Below, piece by piece: positions 53,901 through 60,796 of a DNA stretch of 64,000 nt. The stretch is taken from contig JAYKKT010000040.1 in NCBI GenBank assembly GCA_036023115.1, positions 6,359,001-6,423,000 on the forward strand, read 5' to 3'. The translations under genes and the position numbers were made by a program. Origin of the DNA: Brasenia schreberi (lineage: Eukaryota; Streptophyta; Magnoliopsida; Nymphaeales; Cabombaceae). Numbering within the stretch: the stretch's first letter is position 1; each line of letters begins with the position of its first letter. The notes beneath the pieces are model-generated. The model was not told the origin of the DNA. It worked only from the letters and a program-made list of their open reading frames with translations, and ran no database searches.

Positions 53901-56900
53901 TATATCAAGTAATAAATGAGGAGCATATAGTAATCTGTAGGTTATTGAAGATTTCATGTATTCGATAATGTGAAATATTGTGCTCATATGATATTTAGAT
54001 TGACAGTGCATCCACCTACTAACATATCCAACTGCAAAACTGATGTCAGGTCAAGTAATAGTAATGTATATCAACTTTCCCACTAATCTCTGGTACTTAC
54101 CAACATTTTCATATGGTTCTACAGGCTTATCAATCTCTTCCTTAGAGATTTCCATGGGAATAGAACATATTCTGCAATCCTCCATTTTAGTTTCCTTTAG
54201 TAAGTTTAGAATATATTTTCTTTGACTTAGAAATAAGCAATCATTTTTATGAATCACTTCTATCCCCAGGAACTAATGTAATCTTTTGGGGTCCTTCAAG
54301 TCAAATAATGTACTTAGTCTTCTCTTTAGGTCAACTACGCCTTCTGTACCGTCACCTATAATGATGATATCATCAACGTAAACCATTAACATGAGGGTTT
54401 TTTGACCTTTTTTGATAAATAGTGTATGATCACTGGCACACTGTTTGAAACCCAATTTTATAACACCATCACTGAATTTTTCAAATGATCCTCGTGGGGA
54501 TTGTTTTAAACCATAAATTGATTTCTTTAATTTACATACCTTACCATGCTTTTGTTCATGAAGATACCCAGGTGATAGGTCCATGTAAATATCTTTCAAA
54601 TGATCGGTGGCACCAGAATCAATAACCCATATCTGAGAATGAGGAATATTTATATTACCCTTAGCCAAAAAAGAGAAAGGATATGCCATGATTGCCTGAG
54701 AATCAATATTGGATGACGTAGATGTGTGAATCAGTCAAACGAGCTTTGAGTAACTCAACCTCCTTCTTCATATCAGCCAATGAGCTTGCATTGTTTTCAA
54801 TATTTTATTTGTCATTCTGATCATTGTTAAAATAGGTATTGTTAGATGTATTTTGAAAGTGAGTAGGTCTGCCAACTAATTTCCAACATGTTTCCTTTGT
54901 ATGTCGTGATTTTCCACAATGAGAAAAAGTTAATTTTGCTTTTTCTTCAGGAGTAAGTGTGAATTTGCGTCTGCCACGTTCATAACCTCCTCTACCACGA
55001 AAAAATGAAGGATTGAAAGTATTTTTTCTCACAAATGTAGTGGTTTCTAGATTGATTTTGGTCTCATTCTCTAAATGTTTTTTGTCCTCCTCCCGGAGTA
55101 AGAGTATACTGTGCTCAAGGATGGTAGTTCTTCTCTGCTACGAATATTATTTTTGACTGCCTCATAATCTGAAGAGATGCCCCATAGGAGATCAAATATT
55201 TTCCTCTCTTAGAACTCCTCGTTGCGCTCTTGTGTACAACTTTGACATTTTGTTGTGCAATAAAGTTGCAGCTCTTCCCATAAATCTGAGTTCTGCATAA
55301 TACTCACTCACAGATCTGCCTCCCTATCTACATTTTCTAATTTTCTCAATGAGATCATATTTCTTGACTAGGCGTAAGCATCCTCAACTGCTAACCAAAT
55401 ATCCTTAGCAGTTTCTAAGAACATTAATGTACTACCAATTGAAGGTGACATTGATTGGATAAGCCAAGTACTAACTAGTGTATTTTTCCTACGCCATCGT
55501 GAATAAAGAGGGTCTGTAGTCGGAGGTTGGGTATCTCACCAGTCAAATAGTCCCAATCGCCCCCTTGCCATTACCGCCAGATCTATAGATCTGGCCCACT
55601 GAAGGTAATTTTTTCCATCTAACTTCAGATTTGTTATTTGAAATCTTTTACCTTTGTTTGAGGAGTGTTCACTTGTGTCTCCCATCTTAGTCCTCTCCAT
55701 ATTTATAAGAATCCTCACAGATGTTTCAAAGACAATTGTCGACTGGGAGTGTGGATGGATGTGGATGTCTTTGCAACCCAACACAATTCTGAAAAGAACT
55801 TCAATATCAACCGAAAAAGAGATGGCAAGGAGTCAGCTGAATTAATATCCAAAAAAACATTGAAATCTGATTCACTAGTTAACTGTGAATAGGATACCAC
55901 GTAGAATTTGCTATTTTCTTCACCACTTCGGACAGAAATTTCCACGGGATGGCTCTGATACCATGAAGGTTTTATACGAAAATATATCCTCACCACATAA
56001 AAATATAAATAATGGAAGGATGATGGAACAAAGGAGCAAGTCGGCGCATCAAAGGTTGTCATCACCTCTCTCTTCTATATTCTTATTCAACTCAAACTTA
56101 ATTACAGACCACAGAATTTATAATACTAATCTAACTTAAAAGTCTTAAATACCCTTAACTAGAGACTAACATTACCCGATTACCAATGGATCAAAATTTG
56201 ATCAATTGGGATCCAAACCACCTAAGACTTAAACATACTTACAAATACATGACAGAAACATGAACTTAAACTTAAAATCTAAGACTTTAAACTTCAACTT
56301 GATCTCCAACAATTATTACCCAAAGTAATGGATCAATATGAAATGACTTCAACAGTATTTATCTAGAAGCAGCTCAGACTTCTGCTTTTCAAACAGTTCT
56401 ATGCCCAAATATGGCAAACTCTATAACTAACTCATGAGAGTCTTAACTGCATAGCCCTTCTGAGTTTCATCTTTTGGCAAAAATTTATAGGCTATTGCAG
56501 CACTTCGATAATTTGTGTAAAAATGATGAAAACAAGTTTGATTTTATTAAATTCCTTGAGCTGAGTAATCTATCATGCACCCTTAGATTCATAGTCTTGA
56601 CAAGGTAACTGAAGATTTAGCTTAGTCAAATGAGAAGATAACAAGATTATTGTCCATTTGGAGCATTATAATTTATCTCCGATGACTTGAAACATATATA
56701 ATGTCCAATAATAGATGAGCAGTACTAGATAATTACTTGAGAGCGAAGCAGCTCCTTGTAGCTACCAAGTTCACAAAATGTGCCAACGTACTTTGACATA
56801 ACAGGACCTAACAGAAACAGATTAAAAGAAATATAGCAAGCATTAGTAGACACGCAATAACAGCAATCTTGAATCCTTGATTCTTGATGTAGCTCCACAA

Positions 56901-59240
56901 GATTAGGTGTACCACTACGCATAGCTGAATTTTGATAATTGTGAGTACATGGTTGAAAGCATCCGTCAAGTGTACAAGTAATCAGAAACATGACACAAAC
57001 AGATTTTAAAGCTGACAGAAAATGTGTTCAATCTCAAAATCTCCATGCAGGCCTCATTTTCAACTGAAATATACGAGCAGCCCAACAGTGAATTTGTCCA
57101 CAAGTAAACTTCAGAATGATCCAATAGGAGGTATACAAAATCCTAGTCATTAGCTTGCTAAAATTCATTATAATCAGTAAACTATAAGTTTATAACGTCA
57201 GGAAAATTGGAGGGTCTTTCAGGGGTAGAGAAGTCCTTGTGCGTTCTTTTGGGAACTGGTTTAGTCCCTTGTCTTTTTAACTTTTTAAGGGGAAAATCGT
57301 CTTGGGAACATTTTGGAGCATGTAGAATTTACAGATTCTTATGGTTCTTGATGTTTATGTTGCACCCTCTCGGTGCTTTGAAATGAATTTACTCTTATTT
57401 ATCAAGAAAATGATGGTGTCACCAAATCATATATCTTGGCTAATAACCTTTGGCCCTTTCCCTTGCTCTGGGGAGAAAGCAGGCATGAAAAGACAGTAAA
57501 TAGGATCCCTTAGATGCCATGACACTATTATCCAGCCTCAAATGAAAAGAGATCATATCAGGTACCCACTTTCCAAATCACCACTGGGAAGTGGGAACTT
57601 TGGGGACTAGACCATATCTGCACATCATCATAATATGAAGAGGACCAATGAAGGTGAAATTTCCATGCTTATGAAAACTTTTAAGTACCTCCAATAGCCA
57701 CTCCAATGAGATCATCAGGACCCCCGCTAAATGATCTCAAACAGTCAACAAAAGCATCATCTCCACGACATGCTTCGCCAAGAATAGCTCTGAAAGAAAT
57801 ACCATGTTAGTGACGATAAACAATTATCAGCTAATCATTCTATCCCAGTGTACCCACCAGGAATTCATGCAGATAAGTGCATATTCACATGGGTTTTAGA
57901 CAAATTCGTGGGTGGAATCTGCCTGAATAATTAGTTTCAATCTTAAAGTGAAGAACTAATTTTCTAAACCCTTAACAACTTATTTGGCTAATGGGAATCT
58001 TATACAATAGAATAATTCAGTATATCTTACAACAAAATAAGATTTATCACTTTTCGGTTGTAGAAAATACTCTTGCTTAAATGCTTATCACCTATTTTCA
58101 CGACTTTCCCTTACATAGAATGCTCAAGCCCAGATAAAAGGAGGAGGATTGCTAACTGAAAACTTTGTCAGATCTTTTACTGGCAGTCTTTGTGGCACAT
58201 GCACTAGCTCCTATCAGACCTCCAAAGTAAGGTGTGAAAATTACACTAAGACTCCTGGCCTCCTAGGAAGTCCTCATTTCCACCCTCTGGCCCCACTTAT
58301 TGTGGGAAGAGGTAAAGATGGAGTGTTCAAAATCTTTCTGTCTTTAAATGCTGAAATATATATTAAAAAGAGTCACATGATAAATTACTGGTCAAGCAAG
58401 TAATTTCCACTTATGGAGGTGAATTAGTGATGGAACTGTACTTGATAAAACAGATCTTTTGAAACACAGGAATTTGAGTTCTAAGTTGAAGATAACTAAT
58501 AGAGATGATGAACTTCAGAAATTATGTATGTACCCATTAAAATTATACATGTAATATACATCAACATATACATACTTAACATATATTTACATGAGTGCAG
58601 CTTTAAAACAGCATCGACAAACATAAACACTTAAATAGATGTTCCTTTTTCTTCATTCTGTGGACTTAAATCTTCTAGAAACTAACCTGATTAAAAAAAA
58701 CAGGACAATAGAAGGATGTGGGTTTTCATGCATGCATGGCTTGCTGCAGTGAAAGGGAGCCTTGAGAAACAGGCCTCAACCGCTACTGTAAAATCTCCAA
58801 GCAATATCAAATACACCTCGACAACAAGTATCTTTCAAAAATCATACCAAGCATCCTGCCAGAATAACATAAAAAGGGTACCATTGTGTGCGTAAATACA
58901 TTCCATGCCATGCCCATCCCCTGAGGAACTTAAATCATGTTTTAGAGAGGCTACACATCATCAAATGCATGCCAACCTTTCTTCCCCACGATTGACTAAC
59001 AACCTTGAAAAAGATCGGAGCAGAATGAACACACTTCTCATGACATGTATAGCATTTTCCAGTGAATATTTGCTTAAGTGTTCTTAGTGACTACATGCAT
59101 CCCAGTGAGCATGTCTAGTAGACAAGTAGACTTGTAGCTAAGAAGGCATTCCAGAAAACTTACGTGAACTGCTTGCATCCTTTGTAAAATCTTTGGCATC
59201 GATCTTTTAATTCTTCTGTGCTTCGCTCCAGTAAATTGAC
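20869..59240 (-). CDS. ArfGAP with BAR, PH and ankyrin domains (AGD2/AGD4-like), exon 2 to last exon
   Basis: GTPase-activating protein for ARF GTPases, expected on vesicle or endosomal membranes where BAR and PH domains bind curved, phosphoinositide-rich bilayers. Exons (minus, high to low): 59240-59164, 57789-57689, 56807-56737, 51794-51732, 49260-49216, 47888-47823, 47743-47696, 47611-47516, 47426-47385, 47284-47075, 46983-46852, 38559-38350, 38180-38094, 37669-37415, 26317-26196, 26035-25945, 25377-24932, 20980-20869. The lengths sum to 2,274 bases, all phases agree and all boundaries are GT/AG. In the 757-residue product, BAR is about 1-235, PH 274-412, ArfGAP 440-570 and ankyrin repeats 600-740. 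The zinc finger is C465-x2-C468-x16-C485-x2-C488, with arginine finger R493 in HRNLG. Family members are about 780 residues, so only the first ~20 residues (exon 1) are absent. No in-frame stop or frameshift was seen. Wording such as [14 protein letters not shown] and [10 protein letters not shown] favours AGD2/AGD4 over AGD1/AGD3, from memory. Confidence 0.93.
21682..21728 (-). mobile_element. 47-bp insertion consisting only of a LINE 3' tail
   Basis: On the minus strand it reads ACTAGCCGACCCCGTC, AGTATGGGAAAAGG, then GT-rich triplets, the same as the LINE tail at 59.81-59.87 kb. It is flanked by AGTTGGTATATTAT at 21668-21681 and 21729-21742, a perfect 14-bp duplication. It is inserted head-on into an older LINE copy. 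Confidence 0.9.
22849..23550 (+). mobile_element. Small hAT-like non-autonomous element nested in the LINE
   Basis: About 700 bp, flanked by GATGTTAG at 22841-22848 and 23551-23558. Ends are (TC)TATGTCACAC and, in reverse complement, TAAGTCACAC. Subterminal GC-rich repeats (GACACGG, GGTGTCGGTG) surround an AT-rich noncoding core. Removing it restores the LINE reading order (ENKDV then SI.L). The right end is shared with 63678-63790. Confidence 0.85.
24932..25377 (-). CDS. AGD-like exon (ankyrin repeats)
   Basis: 148 codons plus two bases, from [11 protein letters not shown] through [19 protein letters not shown] to the ankyrin repeats [20 protein letters not shown] and [18 protein letters not shown]. 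Ends LMR+AG before donor GTAAAA. A 3'-truncated LINE starts about 36 bases downstream in the intron. Confidence 0.96.
25945..26035 (-). CDS. AGD-like exon (ArfGAP C-terminal)
   Basis: The first base completes AGG, then [20 protein letters not shown] and KEKYIQSK follow. KEKYI.(A/G)KY is the conserved end of the ArfGAP module. Phase agrees with both neighbours. Confidence 0.94.
26196..26317 (-). CDS. AGD-like exon (ArfGAP second half)
   Basis: 40 codons plus two bases: [20 protein letters not shown] then [15 protein letters not shown]. Joins HISK of the previous exon to give [15 protein letters not shown], the canonical ArfGAP core. An 11.1-kb intron lies between the two halves. Confidence 0.96.
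27350..27540 (-). pseudogene. Ty1-copia RNase H fragment
   Basis: Minus-strand translation gives [14 protein letters not shown] (family: YSDADWAGD) and, in another register, [18 protein letters not shown] (family: SWKSKKQ..V..SS.EAEY). It is an isolated piece in the 11-kb AGD intron with no LTR nearby. Confidence 0.65.
27950..28235. repeat. C-rich minisatellite
   Basis: Degenerate repeats of about 33-36 bp containing CTCGCCACCACCTCCCCCTG and CCCGCCCCTCCCT. They generate proline-rich frames on plus and glycine-rich frames on minus, which I take as artefacts. Just left (27860-27945) is GCTATAGCG-rich sequence typical of plant hAT ends. Confidence 0.75.
28628..29035 (-). pseudogene. SIN3-like co-repressor gene fragment with internal deletion
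   Basis: Frame on minus reads [20 protein letters not shown], then [37 protein letters not shown] and [16 protein letters not shown]. These are conserved in plant SIN3-like scaffold proteins of histone deacetylase complexes. A normal protein has a long segment between the first HMRKN and a later RKN before LPVILTRL; here it is missing, as if deleted between the two similar sites. No start, and flanks are unrelated. A gene fragment, not a gene. Confidence 0.75.
29201..31826 (+). pseudogene. hAT transposase with BED finger, DUF659 and dimerisation domain, broken
   Basis: From 29201: a serine-rich N-terminus, a BED-like segment ([18 protein letters not shown], first cysteine lost, a TAG where Trp is usual at about 29353), then DUF659 ([24 protein letters not shown] followed by TAG at 30019). 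Further pieces follow: [16 protein letters not shown] and [18 protein letters not shown]. Then come [20 protein letters not shown] and the C-terminal [18 protein letters not shown] with a GT donor after it. The final exon has an acidic tail (EYPTDDEF). Introns appear retained. Terminal repeats were not located, so it is a decayed autonomous copy or domesticated remnant. Confidence 0.8.
31992..32255. repeat. Near-perfect 120-bp inverted repeat with 24-base loop
   Basis: Arm 1 31992-32111, loop 32112-32135, arm 2 32136-32255. I count about 9 mismatches in 120 pairs and no gaps. The outer ends are GCAAAAGAAGATC and its complement. No terminal duplication was found. Could be a foldback element or a hairpin-RNA locus. 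Confidence 0.9.
33458..33740. repeat. 143-bp tandem duplication in the integrase region
   Basis: 33458-33600 is repeated from 33601 with only a few differences (shared GTTTTCATGATATG, CGTTCGGCCACAC, AACCCCGTTTGCTTC). It shifts the integrase frame because 143 is not a multiple of three. Confidence 0.9.
33801..35227 (+). mobile_element. 5'-truncated RTE-like LINE with intact tail
   Basis: Starts within the RT region (EALKHMK equivalent) and runs to the tail TAGCCGACCCCGTC...GGGAAAAGG plus TTG-type triplets. Flanked by TAACAAAG at 33793-33800 and 35228-35235. The 305-codon frame at 34277-35194 holds [35 protein letters not shown] (catalytic FADD), and a C-terminus with RWFGHIERR and [14 protein letters not shown] deletion near 34230 puts the RT palm in two frames. 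Inserted in the copia integrase. Confidence 0.93.
36901..37350 (-). repeat. 5' LTR of the copia element
   Basis: 450 bp with TG...CA ends, abutting the primer-binding site on its left. On the minus strand CTATAAAAACC near 37105 is a probable TATA box. The partner LTR is lost. Confidence 0.75.
37415..37669 (-). CDS. AGD-like exon (ArfGAP zinc finger)
   Basis: 85 codons starting [11 protein letters not shown] (an internal methionine, not a start). Carries CAEC, 16 residues, CIEC, then [13 protein letters not shown]. All four zinc cysteines and the catalytic arginine of HRNLG are present. The donor at 37413-37414 sits only 63 bases from the LTR of a copia element. Confidence 0.97.
38094..38180 (-). 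CDS. AGD-like exon (PH C-terminal helix)
   Basis: 29 codons, [20 protein letters not shown] and then LLNASMLME. Contains the conserved tryptophan of the closing PH helix. Confidence 0.95.
38350..38559 (-). CDS. AGD-like exon (PH domain middle)
   Basis: 70 codons beginning [19 protein letters not shown], with the [20 protein letters not shown] strand pair and ending PLKTYTLQ. Corresponds to the long loop and strands 5-7 of the AGD PH domain. Confidence 0.95.
38789..39235 (-). repeat. 3' LTR of the bZIP-carrying element
   Basis: Ends TG...CA, adjacent to the polypurine tract. The bases next to its low-coordinate end (GAAAACATCACAGC..., CCTCCAATGGAGAGCC) match 41243-41332. Confidence 0.75.
39610..39965. 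repeat. Degenerate minisatellite, about 27-bp units
   Basis: Roughly a dozen imperfect copies of TTTCAGCAACCTTCATGGTT plus GCAA, inside the LTR element next to its 3' LTR. No coding meaning seen. Confidence 0.8.
40139..41120 (-). pseudogene. bZIP transcription factor copy (bZIP17/28/49-like), broken
   Basis: Reads from N-terminal acidic segments ([20 protein letters not shown] near 41.0 kb), through [19 protein letters not shown], to the basic region and zipper. The basic region runs [13 protein letters not shown], then in a shifted frame [18 protein letters not shown] and [16 protein letters not shown]. This basic-region wording is that of the ER membrane-tethered stress factors bZIP17/28/49. 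A frameshift at RE/STQLSR and stops upstream make it non-coding. The transmembrane and lumenal parts were not recognised. It sits between LTRs on the same strand, without introns in the traced part. Confidence 0.7.
41333..45742 (+). mobile_element. Ty1-copia retrotransposon, decayed, no 3' LTR found
   Basis: A partial 5' LTR ends at 41575 (TTTATCA), followed by the primer site TGGTATCAAAG. Gag (41812-42500) has [14 protein letters not shown] and [15 protein letters not shown]. The zinc knuckle near 42520 has lost a cysteine ([12 protein letters not shown]). Protease [10 protein letters not shown] is near 42780. GAG-pre-integrase [14 protein letters not shown] is near 43150. RT at 44440-45290 has [33 protein letters not shown] and YVDEII (usual YVDD), then [24 protein letters not shown]. 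RNase H near 45350-45660 has [17 protein letters not shown] and KHIEID. Many stops. Lies in the AGD PH-domain intron, opposite strand. Confidence 0.88.
46852..46983 (-). CDS. AGD-like exon (PH domain N-terminal half)
   Basis: 44 codons beginning [20 protein letters not shown] and then [17 protein letters not shown]. This is the PH strand 1-3 signature (GYL.KR...W..R.FVL....L.YY). Phase 0 at both ends. An 8.3-kb intron follows. Confidence 0.96.
47075..47284 (-). CDS. AGD-like exon (end of BAR and linker)
   Basis: 70 codons beginning [20 protein letters not shown], with the coiled RIQEYRT segment, then a variable acidic/serine linker ending ATAHGK before the PH domain. The AQQSK...RIQE wording is the AGD2/AGD4 form. 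Confidence 0.95.
47385..47426 (-). CDS. AGD-like exon ([17 protein letters not shown])
   Basis: 14-codon micro-exon [14 protein letters not shown], almost the family consensus. Acceptor GTAG, donor GTTACA. Confidence 0.95.
47516..47611 (-). CDS. AGD-like exon ([14 protein letters not shown] segment)
   Basis: 32 codons from [18 protein letters not shown] to [11 protein letters not shown], one of the most conserved BAR stretches (EFLE...DAHLRYFK). Phase 0 at both ends. Confidence 0.95.
47696..47743 (-). CDS. AGD-like exon ([14 protein letters not shown] segment)
   Basis: 16 codons, [16 protein letters not shown], phase 0. Its last residues join the next exon to give FNLITAL, the conserved FNLV.(A/S)L motif. 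Confidence 0.93.
47823..47888 (-). CDS. AGD-like exon ([13 protein letters not shown] segment)
   Basis: 22 codons, [20 protein letters not shown] plus EE, phase 0 at both ends. Corresponds to the (R)EKFVSLKK...EE helix of the family. Confidence 0.93.
49216..49260 (-). CDS. AGD-like exon ([12 protein letters not shown] segment)
   Basis: 15 codons, [15 protein letters not shown], matching the ...RFDKA..YDQ core of plant ACAP BAR domains. Too short for a long-ORF scan; found from its splice sites and homology. Confidence 0.92.
49422..49469 (+). mobile_element. 48-bp insertion consisting only of a LINE 3' tail
   Basis: TAGCCGACCCCGTC, ATGAGAAAAGGCTTAG and five GTT-type triplets, flanked by CACTAGC(A/A)TTTGAT / CACTAGCAATTGAT at 49408-49421 and 49470-49483 (14 bp, one mismatch). 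Same start point as the 21.68-kb micro-insertion. In an AGD BAR-domain intron. Confidence 0.9.
49765..50126. mobile_element. MITE-like element rich in GGAACC/GGTTCC motifs
   Basis: Ends TAGACATGACCAG and, in reverse complement, TAGACATGGACCAGGGTTCC. The interior is packed with AACC(A/G)GTT and GGAACC motifs on both sides and an AT-rich centre near 49960-50020. No clear target duplication. Confidence 0.65.
51732..51794 (-). CDS. AGD-like exon ([13 protein letters not shown] segment)
   Basis: 21 whole codons, [20 protein letters not shown] plus K, phase 0 at both ends. Acceptor TTTTAG, donor GTGTTG. Confidence 0.93.
53075..53417 (-). repeat. 3' LTR (copia)
   Basis: 343 bp, TGAAGG...CCAACA, aligned end to end with 55964-56311. 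Confidence 0.93.
53425..53838 (-). CDS. Copia RNase H C-terminal fragment
   Basis: 137-codon frame with [20 protein letters not shown] and [15 protein letters not shown], then [13 protein letters not shown] and [13 protein letters not shown], the end of the copia polyprotein. Continuous with no stop, but separated from RT by stops. Ends seven bases from the LTR. Confidence 0.9.
   Translation of the reverse strand: MVCLGGNIVSWKSKKQPVVTRSSAEAEYCVIALGMCEGLWIISLLEEIGLKENISINFFIDSKAALQIALNPIFDERTKHIEIDCHFIREKIFQGIFNLVHVRSEDQLADIFTKLVLVNGFKKALIKLGVISIQDST
54273..54689 (-). CDS. Protease-reverse transcriptase fusion frame (copia)
   Basis: 139-codon open frame. The protease motif [11 protein letters not shown] is joined within 20 residues to RT ([18 protein letters not shown], then SDHTLFIK and [11 protein letters not shown]). 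In a full copia polyprotein several hundred residues of protease end, integrase and RT fingers lie between these. The join is in frame, so the deletion left the frame open. It lacks integrase and the first RT catalytic aspartate, so it should be inactive for transposition. Confidence 0.85.
   Translation of the reverse strand: MAYPFSFLAKGNINIPHSQIWVIDSGATDHLKDIYMDLSPGYLHEQKHGKVCKLKKSIYGLKQSPRGSFEKFSDGVIKLGFKQCASDHTLFIKKGQKTLMLMVYVDDIIIIGDGTEGVVDLKRRLSTLFDLKDPKRLH
55964..56311 (-). repeat. 5' LTR (copia)
   Basis: 348 bp, adjacent to the Met-tRNA primer site. Partner of 53075-53417. Confidence 0.93.
56737..56807 (-). CDS. AGD-like exon (BAR, GPVMSKY segment)
   Basis: Encodes [20 protein letters not shown] to LRSQ, the conserved BAR stretch that precedes VEH in plant ACAPs. 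Donor is GTAATT. The next exon lies about 4.9 kb away because a copia element sits in the intron. Confidence 0.92.
57689..57789 (-). CDS. AGD-like exon ([13 protein letters not shown] segment)
   Basis: Encodes [20 protein letters not shown] and ends in a GG(P) turn split across the intron. The 101 bases are one completing base, 33 codons and one leftover base, which agrees with both neighbours. Confidence 0.92.
59164..59240 (-). CDS. AGD-like exon 2 (BAR domain start)
   Basis: Reads [18 protein letters not shown] and continues to KGCKQF. It matches the first BAR helix, right after the exon-1 motif that in relatives ends in a short DSPMF segment. Acceptor CAG at 59241-59243, donor GT at 59162-59163. 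It ends two bases into a codon that the next exon completes. Exon 1 was not found between 59.24 and 64 kb. Confidence 0.9.
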
Positions 59241-60184
59241 CTGTGTTCCAACGGAGCAACGGTAAACAGGAAAAACACATCCTCAGGCTCAGCCGGACAG
59301 AAAGAATCCAAAATGAGATATCCTCCATCAAGTAAAAAAGTCTATGTGACCTAGATTAATTTTATCACCCAGCATATTATGGATAATGTTGCTTTTCAAA
59401 ACCTAACTGTCAGACAAACCATAACTAGACAATGACCAAATTTCTGTTAAGATTCCAAGCATCTCTCCTTCAATAGAAAGAGGATGGCGGTGACAACAGA
59501 AACACTTATACTGAGTCATGAACTCTCACATAGAAGAGATCAACTTTGTGCTAGACAATACCAGCATAACTTTATCAATAATTTCAAATACGCTACCATA
59601 GCACACAATTATAACAGGCAGTAGAAGCCCTTGTACACGTTGAATGAATCAATGACCAAATCAGAGAAGGCATACAGCGCTCTACACTCATTTACGTGAT
59701 CAATGTATGGTGCAACCCTAACCACTTACAAGATAAGAAGGAGAAATGTTCCCGAAGGACCAATGACACAACAAAACACATCAATGTAGCTGAACCAACA
59801 AGATCGATCAACAACAACAACAACAACAACTAAGCCTTTTCCCATACTAGACGGGGTCGGCTACATGGATTCTTTGTTTCAACAGATCCCTATCATGTGC
59901 CATGTTAGCAGTTAACTCCCAATAAGCTAGATCATTCTTTATTGTTTCTTTCCAACACTTTTGTGTTCGTCCTCTACCTCTTTTAATACTTTCAAAATTT
60001 AGTTTTTCTAACCTTCTTAAAGGTTCTTCTTTTGATCTTCTTTCTATATGTCCAAACCATCTTAAATGATGTTCTCTCATTTTATCCTCTATTGGTGCCA
60101 CAACTAATTTGTTTCTAATAACCTCATTATGTATACGGTCTTTTCTTGTATGACCACTCATCCATCTCAACATCTTCATTTCAG

Positions 60185-60796
60185 TCACAGACATCTTTTG
60201 TACATGTTGATGATTAACTGCCCAACACTCGAACCATAAAACATGGCAGGCCTAATTGCTGCTCTATAATATTTACCTTTTAATTTTAATGGTATCTTCT
60301 TATCACAAAGAATACCTGATGCTCCTCTCCATTTTAACCAACCAGCATTAATTCTATGTGTAACATCTCTATCAATTCTTCCATCACTTTGAAAAATTGA
60401 CCCTAGGTATTTAAAACTTTCCTTTTGGGGAATGCAATGTGTGCCAATTTTAATTTTTATGTCCTCTGAAGTAGCCAAATGATCAAACTTACATTCCATA
60501 TATTCTGTCTTTGTTCTACTAAGTCGGAGGCCTTTGCTTTCTAATGTTTCTCTCCATAGTTTCAATTTTCTATTAACTTTTTCCTTAGACTCCTCCACTA
60601 ATACAATGTCATCTGCAAATAACATACACCAAGGTACTTCATCTTGAATATGTTTTGTTAACTCATCCATCACCATTATAAATAAGTATGGATTTAAAGT
60701 TGATCCTTGATGTAACCCAATATTAACTTCAAAGAAGTAAAGTTGATCCTTGATGTAACCCAATATTAACTTCAAAGAAGTCTGTCGTTCCTTCAT
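60185..60796 (-). CDS. LINE RT palm and C-terminal part after the duplication
   Basis: Frame holding [34 protein letters not shown] and [17 protein letters not shown]. It overlaps the previous frame across the tandem duplication and is followed, after another frameshift near 60190, by 59847-60194 ([27 protein letters not shown]). Translation from its first ATG is unlikely; it is a continuation of the ORF. Confidence 0.85.
   Translation of the reverse strand: MKERQTSLKLILGYIKDQLYFFEVNIGLHQGSTLNPYLFIMVMDELTKHIQDEVPWCMLFADDIVLVEESKEKVNRKLKLWRETLESKGLRLSRTKTEYMECKFDHLATSEDIKIKIGTHCIPQKESFKYLGSIFQSDGRIDRDVTHRINAGWLKWRGASGILCDKKIPLKLKGKYYRAAIRPAMFYGSSVGQLIINMYKRCL
60696..60781. repeat. 43-bp tandem duplication in the LINE RT
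   Basis: 60696-60738 and 60739-60781 are identical in the bases I compared (AAAGTTGATCCTTGATG...). The other LINE copies have one unit. Confidence 0.95.

Larger units (their letters stand above)
53075..56311 (-). mobile_element. Complete copia element with both LTRs, internally deleted
   Basis: LTRs 53075-53417 and 55964-56311, TSD ATTAT at 53070-53074 and 56312-56316. A perfect TGGTATCAGAGCC primer site is at 55951-55963, and a polypurine tract abuts 53418. The interior is only about 2.5 kb. Gag at 55536-55784 ([15 protein letters not shown]), zinc knuckle near 54890-54935 ([14 protein letters not shown]), protease fused to RT (54273-54689), RT tail 54051-54257 and RNase H 53425-53838. Integrase and the RT N-terminal half are missing. 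LTRs differ at a couple of dozen or more sites by eye, so the insertion is not recent. Confidence 0.95.
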
